Source: Desulfobacter sp.
GTDB taxonomy: Bacteria; Desulfobacterota; Desulfobacteria; Desulfobacterales; Desulfobacteraceae
Length of the DNA: 64,000 nucleotides
Assembly (NCBI GenBank): GCA_028768545.1
Contig: CP054838.1
Location: 310,001 to 374,000 of the forward strand
Direction of reading: 5' to 3'
Made by a program: the position numbers and the translations under genes. Shown here piece after piece: positions 46,620 to 56,507 of the stretch. The notes below the pieces were generated by a model. It was not told the origin of the DNA. It saw nothing but the letters and a program-made list of their open reading frames with translations, and searched no databases. The first letter of the stretch is position 1. Every line of letters begins with the position of its first letter.

Positions 46620-47645
46620 AACGACTCGGTTTTATCCTCACCCTTGTTTTCACGGCAGCCCGTCTTTTTGCCTCTCCCAACCTGGATGATTTTTCAGACA
46701 TTGAAGGGGTAAGAGTCTACAGGGACCATGCCAAATCAGCCCTTTTTTTCTCAGTCCCGGCCCGCCTGCCCTGAACATGGGCAAAGACAAAATCCCCAAC
46801 CTATCCTTTGACCTTTTCAGATACCATGGCCGCAAGGAAACCTCCGATGCAGCAGAATTCAGGGCCAAGGGGATATTAAACATCGGCCTTCACAGGCAAA
46901 GGGATAACACCGCCTTAAAGAAAATAAAATCTGTCCTGAAAAAAAACATCCGATCAAATTTCCCAAGCTCAGGAGCATGCCGGTTGAACAGACAAAAGGC
47001 AGGCTGATCTTTGGAGAGACAGAACTCAACTGGTCCCAGCCCAGCCAATGGTCTGGGAAAAAAATCTCCCTTTCCCTGGCTCCAGATGTCAGTGAAATCC
47101 TCTGGAGCGCCATTGAAGCCGGCCAGACCCTCATGAGTGTGGAAATCACCCAGACCCTTTCAGGGGTAAGGCAGAATCCGGACAAAAAATGGGAAAAGGC
47201 AGGGGTCAGCATGGGCGCCACCCTGCCCATCACCCTTGATATGAAGGCCTACCCCTCTTTGTTCAGGCGAATTGATCTGGATGGAAGAATGGTCAGGGGC
47301 TATACCGGAATCGATGTTTTCTGCTTTGATTTCCTTGAACACCTGGATGACACCCTTTATTCCAAAGTAATAGACATTGCCATCCCCACCACAGGCAACC
47401 CGCTGGTGGAAACCATAACCTTTAATCAGGAATCCGACTATAGGGCAAGGGTGGAATTCAAGCTGGCCAAGGACCTGGACACGGCATATAAAATAAGAAT
47501 CACACGGGTGTACATGGACGGCACCACCCAACAAGGCACCTGGGTCAAACGAAAAGGCGAAGCCATGCTCGATATCACCGACTACAGAGGAGATGACCAT
47601 GGGCAGGATCTTGAAGATGAAAATGAGCAGAACACCAATGAATAA
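46616..47645 (+). pseudogene. Secreted YYLP-like protein, gene 3, with two frameshifts
   Basis: The leader MKRLGFILTLVFTAARLFAS and first 52 codons end at a TGA (46772-46774). Adding one C near 46762-46767 continues as ALNMGKDKIPNLSFDLFRYH, including the motif LFFSVPARPAL. A second shift at the A8 run (46939-46946; nine expected) leads to KHPIKFPKLRSMPVEQTKG and on to the stop at 47645. Joined, it is about 340 residues, beta-rich, related to the other operon members. Both breaks are single-base losses in homopolymers, so sequencing error is possible. Confidence 0.65.
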
Positions 47646-47664
47646 AGAGAACAAGGAGGGCTTC

Positions 47665-50385
47665 ATGAACCTCAAAAAACACTTAAGATTGTGGCTGCTG
47701 GCCCTTGTCCCGATTCTTCTGGCAGTCTTTTCCACCTCAGCCATCTGCCAGGAAATCAATCTGGACAAGATGAAAAAAGCAGGGGACCTGGTCTGCTACC
47801 AGTCCCTGAAAGAACCGGCCGTTTGGTACTATCTGCCGGATCAGCCGCGGCTGGCCCAAAAAAACGGCAGGCCCCAGTTTTCTTTTATGAAGTACAGCCG
47901 CACGGACAAACAGGGCAAGGCCGGGACCCATGCCGCCCAGGGCGGGGGCGTTGTCCATTTCCTGGTCACCTACGGGGTAACGAAAGACAGGGTCAGGGCA
48001 GCGGAAAGAAGGCTTCAGGAAGACTATCCCGAAGCAACCATCCAGGGTCCCATTGTATACAGAAAGGGCAGCTTTGCCCTGATCACCTCCTTTACCCAGG
48101 ACCAGGACACCCTGGTCAGAACGGTTGCCGTTGGCAAGGCCCCGCTCATGGAAGGTCAGAAGGCGGCCGTGTCCATGGCCCTGTCCCGGGAAGGGGCCCA
48201 ACTTTTATGGGAATCCTTTAAAAGCGATACACCTGACATCTCCCTGGTTTTTGACATGGAATTTGCCGGGGTCAGAGAACCCTATGAAGCCACCATTGAA
48301 GCGGACTGGTCAAGGGTGTCAAAACATAAACGCCTCAAGGCGGGAGTTAAATATTCCTGGTTCGGGGCGGACGTGGACATGCTCTTTCAAGAACTTCGCC
48401 AGGACGGTGCCATTAAAATCACCACCAAGGGCGAAAACGCCAGTATGGATAAAATCGTTGAAAGCGCCCATGCAAAACTGCTCCAGGTCATGTTTGACCC
48501 CGCACCGGTGGATGAACTTAACCGGGCGGCGGCTGAAAAAGACTCGTACTCCAGCCTCAACCAGGCCATGAAAATGATCAAGGATTCAAGGCTCTCAAGC
48601 CGATCCTCTCTTAACCTTGATTCTCCTGATTTCAGGACCATGATGGCCTCTGTACTCAAAACCATCCTGTCCGAAAACATCTTGTCCAGCCTGCTCCTGC
48701 CCCGGGCTTATGCAGGGGATGTCGGCCCCACCCTGCCGCCCTTGCCTGGAACCGGCAGCGTTACGCCATCAGGACAGGGAGACCAGGTCGAAAGCCAGCA
48801 AAGAGGATCAGAAACCGGTTCAGCGAGCCCACCCCAGCCCGGCATGACACGTGGGGAACAAGAGGCAAGAGAACTCTTCCGCCAGGGAGAGCAGCATTTT
48901 AATAATAAAGAATACCAGCAGGCCCTTGATGCCTTTATGGAATCCGAAGAGATCCACCAGGTAAAGGTGAGCAGACCCACACCGGGCGGGGCCATGCCCA
49001 ACAATATTGCCAACTGCCACAAACACCTGGGTCAATATGATGAGGCGGCAGACTATTACAGAAGAGCTGCAGAACGCTACGGCAGACAGACGGAAAGGGG
49101 CCGGCTCTGCCTGGCAGAGGCAGACCGCATGGAAGCCCGGGCCTCGGGCATCCCTTCCAGGGGTCTTGCACAAAACCCGGACCAGACCGCACCTGAGACC
49201 GCGGCCCAGGCCTACAACCGGGCCAGACGGGCAGCCCAGGAGGCAAGCGAAAGCAACTATGCCCCGGCCCAGACAAGGGCGGCCATTGAGGCCTATGAAA
49301 ATTACCAAATCACCCATCCGGCTTCAGGACAGCGGGAACAGGAAATCCAAGGCCGGCTCAGGTCGCTGAACCGCCGCCTTGAAGCGGCAGGCGAATCCAC
49401 TACCCCGGGCACGGGCGCCCTGGACATGCCCATACCGCCACCGGTACCCACCTCACCCCCGGGCAATACCCTGTCATCCACCCCCTCATCCGGATCCGGC
49501 AGCAGCAGAGCACCGGGCAGTTCGGTCGGCAGGACAGGCTCTCCAACAGCCCGACCGGCCAGCAGTTCCGCAGCAGCCTCCACACCACGGGCGGCGTCAG
49601 GGAGTTCCGGTTCAGGTCAAAGGGCGGCAGCCCCGTCTTCAGGCAGGGCACAACAGGCCTCAAACCAAAAGCCCGGGTTCTCCCTGGTGGCCTCCTACAA
49701 GATGAAAAACATCAAGCGAAGCGGTAAAATGGTTTACCAGATGAATCATTTCCGGTCTGAAAAACAAAGCTTCACCATGGCTGAAAACATCGGCAGCCTT
49801 TACTCGCGATATCAGAATGATGCCAGGATATTCAAGGCAATAACCATTGATGATCCCGTGTTTAAGCAACGGGAAATCCTGGTTACTCTGGACGGCCAGG
49901 ATGCGGCCACATTTACCAAATATCTCAACTTTGTCACGGTAAAGATGAAAAAAAGACACCAGTCCGGAGAAAACACCATGGATGAGGTTGTCATTACGCC
50001 TGAAACCTTCAGCCAGAAGGCCAATGCCTTCAGTCTCAGCTACGGATACAAAGGCGACACAAACCGGGATCTCTGGCTGGGCTATGAATACCAGGTCATC
50101 TGGTCTTTCCACGGCGGGGTGGATATCCGCTCTCCATGGAAAAAAGAGACCAACCCCATGCTCTCCTTATTCCCGCCCCACCAGTACAAGGGGCTGACCA
50201 TAGAAGGGGAAGGAGAGGCATTACGCCTGGCCAAGGTCCGCCATGCCCTGGTCACGGTGAGCAGCCGAATAAACAACAAACCCATTGCCACCCAGGCCAC
50301 CATCAAAAACCTGGAATTAAAAGACCAGAGACTGGAAGGGGACATTCTTTACTGGGATGAGCTGCCCCAAGGAGGAAACTCATGA
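47665..50385 (+). CDS. Large secreted YYLP-motif protein with TPR and Pro/Ser-rich linker, gene 4
   Basis: 906 residues from ATG 47665 (AAGGAGG upstream; earlier starts overlap gene 3). Signal peptide LKKHLRLWLLALVPILLAVF. YYLPDQPRLAQ at 55-65, then a domain to about 320 shared with genes 5 and 6 (GKAPLMEGQKAAVSMAL; DISLVFDMEF). Then a TPR-like helical region (about 400-480, ARELFRQGEQHFNNKEYQQA), a low-complexity Pro/Ser/Gly/Ala linker (about 575-665), and a C-terminal domain also shared with gene 5 (LWLGYEYQVIWSFHGG). Looks like a multi-domain envelope protein. Function unknown. Confidence 0.8.
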   Translation: MNLKKHLRLWLLALVPILLAVFSTSAICQEINLDKMKKAGDLVCYQSLKEPAVWYYLPDQPRLAQKNGRPQFSFMKYSRTDKQGKAGTHAAQGGGVVHFLVTYGVTKDRVRAAERRLQEDYPEATIQGPIVYRKGSFALITSFTQDQDTLVRTVAVGKAPLMEGQKAAVSMALSREGAQLLWESFKSDTPDISLVFDMEFAGVREPYEATIEADWSRVSKHKRLKAGVKYSWFGADVDMLFQELRQDGAIKITTKGENASMDKIVESAHAKLLQVMFDPAPVDELNRAAAEKDSYSSLNQAMKMIKDSRLSSRSSLNLDSPDFRTMMASVLKTILSENILSSLLLPRAYAGDVGPTLPPLPGTGSVTPSGQGDQVESQQRGSETGSASPPQPGMTRGEQEARELFRQGEQHFNNKEYQQALDAFMESEEIHQVKVSRPTPGGAMPNNIANCHKHLGQYDEAADYYRRAAERYGRQTERGRLCLAEADRMEARASGIPSRGLAQNPDQTAPETAAQAYNRARRAAQEASESNYAPAQTRAAIEAYENYQITHPASGQREQEIQGRLRSLNRRLEAAGESTTPGTGALDMPIPPPVPTSPPGNTLSSTPSSGSGSSRAPGSSVGRTGSPTARPASSSAAASTPRAASGSSGSGQRAAAPSSGRAQQASNQKPGFSLVASYKMKNIKRSGKMVYQMNHFRSEKQSFTMAENIGSLYSRYQNDARIFKAITIDDPVFKQREILVTLDGQDAATFTKYLNFVTVKMKKRHQSGENTMDEVVITPETFSQKANAFSLSYGYKGDTNRDLWLGYEYQVIWSFHGGVDIRSPWKKETNPMLSLFPPHQYKGLTIEGEGEALRLAKVRHALVTVSSRINNKPIATQATIKNLELKDQRLEGDILYWDELPQGGNS

Positions 50386-51711
50386 CACAGACCTTTTATA
50401 AAAAATTTTCAGGACTGTTTATTTTCCTGGCCCTGATTTTTTTCCCTTTAAATGCCCTTGCCCTGGTCAATTACGAGGCAGGACGCCTCCAGATCAACGG
50501 GATTCTTTTACTCCAGGATGCAGCCGATCCCCACAACTATTACTATATCCCCCCGGCTCCCAGGGTTTCCCAGCGCAAGGACGGGGGGCTTGAACTCTCA
50601 GTGATCAAATTTGTGGATCCAGGCGGCGAAACCAGCGGCGGGCTTTTTCACATGCTCATCTCCCTGTCCCTGCCCCAAGAGGATCTGGCAGCACTTGAAG
50701 CTGAACTTAAAAAAATAAAGCCCAAGGGACGGCTGGCAGGGCCTGTTCCGTTAAAACAGGCGGCTGAGGGCAGTTTTTCCATTATTTCCGGCACCCTGAG
50801 CAATGACAAGTTCACCACCAGTATCATCTCTTCGGGCAGAGCCCCTGTGACCCCTGGATCAAAAGCGGCCGTGGCCGCCACCCTCTCCCCCCACGGGGCC
50901 ACCCTGCTCTGGGAGTCCATACAAAAACCCACCTCGGATGTCTCGGTGGCGCTTCGCACCTATTATGAGGCCAGCCTTCCCTCTTTTGAGGCAAAAATCC
51001 ATGCCCAAGTCTCCACGGTGTACACCCATTTTTCAAAAATCAAAAACCGCCAGGACGGGTATACCCGAAAACAGGTCAGGGATATTGTGGATGAACTGGT
51101 GAGAACCGGGGACATCAAGGTGGATGTGATGGACAGGATGCCCGAGGATACGGCCAACAAGGCCATGCAGTCCCTGGTGGACCTTATCACAGGCAAGCTC
51201 ACCGAAATCATATTTGACCAGAAGACCGGGTTCACGGCCATCCCTAAAAAGGAAACAGCCGTGGCATCCGGCCAGATCAAGGGCCGCCAGAAAAAAGGAT
51301 GGCTGGCCAAGCTGTTCACCTCCACGGGAAACCAAAAATATTTCACCGACAACCAATATGTCCTTAAAAACCGGAAAGACATTAACCGGGCCGTATTTTC
51401 CATCAATTTAAACCGTCGGGCCGTCATCCGGGTGCCCGTGGATACGGCCGGCAATATTTCAGGACTGTTCCAGGCCTTTGGCAAGGATCCGGACATGTTC
51501 CGGGTGGTCAACCTGGCAGACCCCGCCTTTCAGAAACAGGAGCTGTTCTTCAGGATTGACGGGGAATATTCAGGGGCATTTGAAAAAATCATGAACTTTG
51601 CCGGGGTCTCCATCCAAAAGATCTACAAGGGCCGGGCCGATGCCACAGGAGAACTTGTGTTTACAAGGGAGGATATCCGCCAGGGTATATTGAGCAAATC
51701 CTGGAAATATC

Positions 51712-53022
51712 CAGTGATGTCCGGTTAGGTTTTTGCTTGCTCAATAATTTTTTGATCTTTGACAATATTGTCCCTGTTTGAACTATGAGAGCCCTGCTCC
51801 TCGCAGCCAAACAGGTCATTTAGAATGGCGGTTCGCAGCTGCCGAACTCTTTTGATCGTGACCTTTTCATTAAACTGTTTTTGGCAATGGATTGCCAGTA
51901 ACAGGTAAGTGATAAGGCCGCCAAGAATCTGAACCATAAGGCCGTATTCACTGCGGGCAATGAGATGATATACCTTCAGATGTTCTTTCCACCATTTGAA
52001 AAAATCCTCAATGGTCCACCGGAGTTTATAAATTGTTGCTATTTGTTCCGCTGTTAAATCATGCCTGTCAGTTGCCACATAGTATTTGACGCCAGCAATT
52101 TTATAGCCAACAACCCGAACAGGCCTTTTCGTCTGGTTTTGATTCGGAGTACCAAGTTTAACCAGTGCATCATAAAAAATGTAGCTGTCGGAAGGGGTCT
52201 CGTGGTTATCAATAATTGTTCTTGTTGTCCTGGTTTTTATACGGCAGACAAAATGTTTGCCTTGCTCCTGAAGCAGGTCAAATTCTTTATGGGATTGATA
52301 TCCACGATCCATAACACCTGTTTGCCCCTTGGAAAGTATTTTGGGAACAAAAGTGCGTTCAGCGCCGTTGCCTTCAGTCAAAAAGATTTTGTTTGGGATT
52401 CCGTGATTAATGTCAAATCCGCAATGTACTTTGGCTTTTTTACTTCCTTTTCTGTAGTTCGCCCAGTGCATTGAAAGGACTGCATTTATGAGACTACCGT
52501 CAATGGAAACCAACTCTCCTAACTCGGCGTGTTCACCCGGATGACACTCAAGAGCCTGTTTATAAAGATCCTCAAAGATAAATTGCAGTTGTTCGAGTCC
52601 CCTGTGATTGATGGCTTCACAGAAACTACTACGGCTGATACCACCGTCTGGCGCAATATTTTCTTTAGCAAAAACATTCTCCTTGAGATCCTGAATTAAA
52701 TGTCGGGCAGACTTGTGCTCCTGAAGATGGAAATAAACCAAAGCATTTATCTGGTCTTCGAATGTCATTTTTAAAGGGCGGTCTCCTCGAGATTGTAATT
52801 CCGGTGCTTTTGAAAGTGACTTTATCAGAGGGCACCTGAAATTGTCAAAGTTCAGGGACCGTAGTTGTTTTTTAGGGACTGAGATGTGCGTCATTTGAGC
52901 TCCTTGAGTTAAATTTTCAAGGCGCACAAAAATTTTTACGCACATTTGTCAACACAAAACAGACTGTTTTTTCAATGATTTTAGATGCTTTTTATATGCA
53001 ACAACCTAACCGGACACTACTG
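51712..53022 (-). mobile_element. IS4-family insertion sequence, complete copy
   Basis: 1311 bp. Ends CAGTGATGTCCGGTTAGG and, inverted, CAGTAGTGTCCGGTTAGG (16 of 18 identical). Flanked by 9-bp direct repeats GGAAATATC at 51703-51711 and 53023-53031, so this is an undisturbed simple insertion and probably recent. Confidence 0.96.
51725..52945 (-). CDS. IS4-family transposase
   Basis: 406 residues with a DDE_Tnp_1 core: Asp in ELVSIDGSLINAVL, Asp in GVMDRGYQSHKEF, and the IS4 YREK signature in YKLRWTIEDFFKWWK (Y-x2-R-x3-E-x6-K). Full length with no internal stop, so it is likely functional. Copies of the element also lie at 1-774 and, as a stub, at 21958-22035. Confidence 0.96.
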   Translation of the reverse strand: MCVKIFVRLENLTQGAQMTHISVPKKQLRSLNFDNFRCPLIKSLSKAPELQSRGDRPLKMTFEDQINALVYFHLQEHKSARHLIQDLKENVFAKENIAPDGGISRSSFCEAINHRGLEQLQFIFEDLYKQALECHPGEHAELGELVSIDGSLINAVLSMHWANYRKGSKKAKVHCGFDINHGIPNKIFLTEGNGAERTFVPKILSKGQTGVMDRGYQSHKEFDLLQEQGKHFVCRIKTRTTRTIIDNHETPSDSYIFYDALVKLGTPNQNQTKRPVRVVGYKIAGVKYYVATDRHDLTAEQIATIYKLRWTIEDFFKWWKEHLKVYHLIARSEYGLMVQILGGLITYLLLAIHCQKQFNEKVTIKRVRQLRTAILNDLFGCEEQGSHSSNRDNIVKDQKIIEQAKT

Positions 53023-53516
53023 GGAAATATCCAAGACTGGGGGAAAAAGGATCGGACTGGCTCAATTATAATTATTCCACCATCTGGTCCATCCAGGGCC
53101 GGCATAAGATCAGAGACCCGGAAGAGCCTGGAAAATGGCTGCCCAGCAGTGATCCCATTATCACCCTTGCCCCGCCCCTGGAACGGCTGGATCTTGAAAT
53201 CGATGCAGACCGGTTTTTATTTGAAGACGCCAATATGAGAAGCGCCACCATTGAGATGCGCTACACCATATTCGGCACGGACAAAAAAGGGCGCTTTGCC
53301 GTGATGCGGGCAACGGATGCAGAGTCTGTATCAAGCCAGGTGCTCTTCCATGATCCCAAGACCCAGGTCCAGTTCAGGGTGAACTGGTATCCGGCAAAAG
53401 GATCGCCTGACAAAGGCGAGTGGACAGATCTTGATGATACTTACCTGGTGCTTTCACCCCCAGGGATTTAATTTTGGGAACCGCCGAAAATGCGGCCTAA
53501 GTTTAAGGAGGATAAA

Positions 53517-55481
53517 ATGAAGCTGAACAGATTTTGCTTAGGAGTCCTGGTGTTGGGAATCCTGGGACTTTTACCTGCCCTGTCAGGGGCCACCGAGCAG
53601 ATGACCTATATGAAGCAGTTTAAACCCCTTCAGATCAGTCCCAGCCAGACCATTCCCTCTTCAAGCACTGTCAAGGAGGTGGGAGGGATCCGATACGGCC
53701 AGCATGTTGACGTAAAGTTGTCCGACGGCACCACGGTCAGATGTTTTCCAGCCGCCACCAAAGATCCTGCCAAAAAATCAAAAAATTATTATTATCTTCC
53801 GGCAGATCCCAAGGTCTCCAGGGACAAGGACGGTACCCCGAAATTTTCAATGGTCAGGTTTGTAACGGATAAAACCGTGGCAGACGGCGGTGCCGAAGGG
53901 GCCATCATCCATTTTCTGGTGGAATACGGGCTGGATAAAAAACAGGTCAAGGAAACCGAAAAACTGCTGAAAAAAAAGGTCAAAGGCGCCAAGCTCAAAG
54001 GGGCAGTGCCTTTGGAAACCGGGGCGGAAGGCAACTCCTTTAACGTGGTTTCGGCCACCTTAACGGACAAGGGGTTCACCTCAACCCTGGTGACTTCTGG
54101 CAAAGCCCCTGTAATGGAAGGGCAAAAGGTTGCAGTGGCAGCAAAACTGGACGCCTACGGGGACACCCTGCTGGCCAAAAGCCTGGAACAGCCCACCACA
54201 GATATCTCCGTGGTTTTTGATCTTAAATACGTGGTCAAACTGCCGGCCTATGACGTCAGGGTAACCATCAACTACGATAAATATCACCTGCTTGAAAAAG
54301 AACATACCGAATCCAGGGAAAAAAAGACCAAGGTCAAAAAGTATTGGAATCCCAAATGGTACAACCTCTTTAAGGTCAGCTCCAGAAAAACCACCACCCT
54401 GACCGAGGAAGAGCAGACCCGGGCCCTTGACACCCTCCAGGAGTCGGGAGTGGTCACCTTTGACTATGTCCAGCATGTGCCTGATGCAGACAAGGAGATC
54501 GTTGAATCAGGACTTCACAAAATTGTGCTGGAATCCTTTTTTGATATGCAAAAACGGCTGGGGGAACCCACGGACGAGGAACTCTCCGACGAGGGAGATT
54601 CTGACTCGGATAAATCTGCCGAAGAACAGCACCGGAAAAATGCAGCCAAAGCCAGAAACTATAAGTACACGGTCTTTCAGAAAAAGGAAATCAAGCGGAC
54701 CTCCACCCAGACCCTGAGCCTGAAAAAAGTGATAGTAAGGTACGAACACCACACCATGACCGGAAATGTGGGCACCTGGTATGCCAAATACAAGGACAAT
54801 CCCAAGCTGGTCTCAGAGGTCAACCTGAACGATCCTTTTTTCCAGAGACGGGAGCTGCGGTTTATCATCGGCCTGACTGCCTATGATATTTTCAATGAGA
54901 TGGTCAATTACGCCACAGTCCAGGTCAGGGTGCCCAGAAAAGGCCAGCGCCCCTTTATTGACGAGCTGACCATTGACAAAAAGTATCTGGAGGAAAACGG
55001 GCAGACCGCCATGCTCTCTTACGCCCGCATGGGTGATGATGAACAGGTCTATGACTATGCCGTCCAGTGGAGCCTGAGAGGGGGGCATCTGTATCCTAAA
55101 AAACCCCAGTGGAAAAAAGGGGAACTCATGACCGTGGATCTCACCGCCCCCATCAAACCGGTAACCATTGAGGCCGAGGCCGAACTTGACGAGCTCGAAG
55201 AGATGGGGATCGCCAGGGTCGGTATTGAGCTGAAATATAAACGGTTCGGTAAAACATTTATAGACAAAAAAGGCTTTGCCCTTTCCCCGGGTGTAGGGGA
55301 ACCTGCGGTCTCCAAGGTCATCTACCAGGATGAAGACAGTGATGCTGTAGACTATCGTTTAATCTTTTACACCAAAAAAATCGGCAAGATCACGTCAGAC
55401 AAATGGCAGAGGGTGGATGCGGATTTTATCTATTGCGCCCCCGGAGAAATGATATTGGAAAAACTTAAAAGCCTGTTGTAA
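53517..55481 (+). CDS. Secreted YYLP-motif protein, gene 6
   Basis: 654 residues from ATG 53517 after AAGGAGG (frame open to 53490). Signal peptide LNRFCLGVLVLGILGLLPAL-SGA. YYLPADPKVSR at 92-102. Shared segment GKAPVMEGQKVAVAAKL and DISVVFDLKY, with a charged region (about 355-390, EELSDEGDSDSDKSAEE). C-terminal part contains QWSLRGGHLYP, matching the SFHGG/SIQGR region of genes 4 and 5. Intact. Followed by a terminator at 55513. Confidence 0.8.
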   Translation: MKLNRFCLGVLVLGILGLLPALSGATEQMTYMKQFKPLQISPSQTIPSSSTVKEVGGIRYGQHVDVKLSDGTTVRCFPAATKDPAKKSKNYYYLPADPKVSRDKDGTPKFSMVRFVTDKTVADGGAEGAIIHFLVEYGLDKKQVKETEKLLKKKVKGAKLKGAVPLETGAEGNSFNVVSATLTDKGFTSTLVTSGKAPVMEGQKVAVAAKLDAYGDTLLAKSLEQPTTDISVVFDLKYVVKLPAYDVRVTINYDKYHLLEKEHTESREKKTKVKKYWNPKWYNLFKVSSRKTTTLTEEEQTRALDTLQESGVVTFDYVQHVPDADKEIVESGLHKIVLESFFDMQKRLGEPTDEELSDEGDSDSDKSAEEQHRKNAAKARNYKYTVFQKKEIKRTSTQTLSLKKVIVRYEHHTMTGNVGTWYAKYKDNPKLVSEVNLNDPFFQRRELRFIIGLTAYDIFNEMVNYATVQVRVPRKGQRPFIDELTIDKKYLEENGQTAMLSYARMGDDEQVYDYAVQWSLRGGHLYPKKPQWKKGELMTVDLTAPIKPVTIEAEAELDELEEMGIARVGIELKYKRFGKTFIDKKGFALSPGVGEPAVSKVIYQDEDSDAVDYRLIFYTKKIGKITSDKWQRVDADFIYCAPGEMILEKLKSLL

Positions 55482-55512
55482 CGGCCCTCGTGGCTGGACC
55501 AGGGTAAAAATA

Positions 55513-55543
55513 AAAGGGCAGCGCCTTTGGTGCTGCCCTTTTT
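55513..55543 (+). terminator. Terminator of the secreted-protein operon
   Basis: AAAGGGCAGCGCC pairs with GGTGCTGCCCTTT (one G-T) around a 3-nt loop, followed by further T. Lies 32 bp after the stop of gene 6. Confidence 0.88.
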
Positions 55544-55622
55544 GCTTTGACAAACGCCAGGGACTGTGATTTAGGTGGGGTCGGAATATAAATTATCAAG
55601 CCCTTGTTTTTGGAGAAACGCC

Positions 55623-56507
55623 ATGAAGCTTTCCAGTCAGATGGTCGGAACCCGGCTTAAACCCCATACCGCTGATATTTGTTGGCAGCAGACCACCAAC
55701 TTTGCCGCAGGCATTGGGGATAACACCCCTCTTTACTTTGACGATACCCGGGAAAAAGGAATTATGGCGCCCCCCACCTTTCCTGTGGCCGTGACCTGGC
55801 CCGTGCTCAGCCGGCTGGGAGAATTTATCCATTCAGACAATTTTCCCAAGGAGGTGCTTTTCACCCAGGTCCACTATACCGAGCACCTGATAATCCATCG
55901 CCTGGTGCGGCCGGAAGACAGCCTTTTTCTGGACGGAGAAATTGTCTCCATCGCCCCCCACAGGGCAGGTACCCATGCGATAATCAAAATCAATGCTTCG
56001 GACCAGAAACACAGGCCCGTGTTCACCGAACACATCGGGGCCATGCTCAGGGGGGTGGACTGCGATCATGGCGCCGGATCAGAGTCTCTGCCCCAAGTGC
56101 CTCTGCCTGATCCCAGCAGCCCGCCCCCATGGACAAAACCGCTGCAGGTCGATCCTCTGGCCCCCTATGTATATGACGGGTGCACCAATATTGAGTTCCC
56201 CATTCATACCTCTCCAAAATTTGCCAAAGAGGTGGGCCTGCCCGGCATATTGCTCCAGGGCACCTGCACCCTGGCCTATGCGGTCAGAGAACTGATCAAC
56301 ACAGAGGCAGAGGCTGACCCTGAAACCGTCAAGGAAATTGCCTGTTCATTCACCGGCATGGTCCTGCCCGGTACCAAGATTGACATCTGCTGCCTGGAGA
56401 CCCGAAAGGAAGATAGATTTACCCATATTTTTTTTGAAGTGCTCAATGCTGATAACCAAAAAGCCATCCGCAACGGCTATATGAAAATTGAAAGGACCCC
56501 CTCATGA
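55623..56507 (+). CDS. MaoC-like double hot-dog hydratase/dehydratase
   Basis: 294 residues from ATG 55623 (after GGAGA). The N-terminal half resembles a FAS1-like dehydratase hot-dog (FAAGIGDNTPLYFDD, MAPPTFPV). The C-terminal half (about 160-290) is a MaoC-like fold (PIHTSPKFAKEVGLPGILLQG, SFTGMVLPGTKI). Probably acts on an enoyl- or hydroxyacyl-CoA. Overlaps the acyl-CoA synthetase gene (ATGA), so both serve the same acyl-CoA pathway; the substrate is unknown. Confidence 0.75.
   Translation: MKLSSQMVGTRLKPHTADICWQQTTNFAAGIGDNTPLYFDDTREKGIMAPPTFPVAVTWPVLSRLGEFIHSDNFPKEVLFTQVHYTEHLIIHRLVRPEDSLFLDGEIVSIAPHRAGTHAIIKINASDQKHRPVFTEHIGAMLRGVDCDHGAGSESLPQVPLPDPSSPPPWTKPLQVDPLAPYVYDGCTNIEFPIHTSPKFAKEVGLPGILLQGTCTLAYAVRELINTEAEADPETVKEIACSFTGMVLPGTKIDICCLETRKEDRFTHIFFEVLNADNQKAIRNGYMKIERTPS

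Larger units (their letters stand above)
50382..53471 (+). pseudogene. Secreted YYLP-motif protein, gene 5, interrupted by IS4 element
   Basis: The 5' part (50382-51711) and 3' part (53032-53471) become one 589-residue frame when the 1311-bp IS and one 9-bp target copy (GGAAATATC) are removed. Signal peptide GLFIFLALIFFPLNALA, motif YYIPPAPRVSQ at 54-64, GRAPVTPGSKAAVAATL and a C-terminal domain (STIWSIQGRHKIRD) matching gene 4. As it stands, translation stops four codons into the IS, giving about 448 residues without the C-terminal domain. Starts within the gene 4 stop (ATGA). Insertion may also be polar on gene 6. Confidence 0.85.

Noticed and set aside
46772-46774. TGA in operon gene 3 as another selenocysteine codon
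   Set aside because: The frame after it does not continue the protein; the related sequence continues in another frame, so a lost C explains it. No hairpin was seen.
1-53022. Directly repeated IS4 copies as borders of a 52-kb composite transposon
   Set aside because: The block contains housekeeping operons, copy 1 is cut by the window, and nothing shows joint movement.
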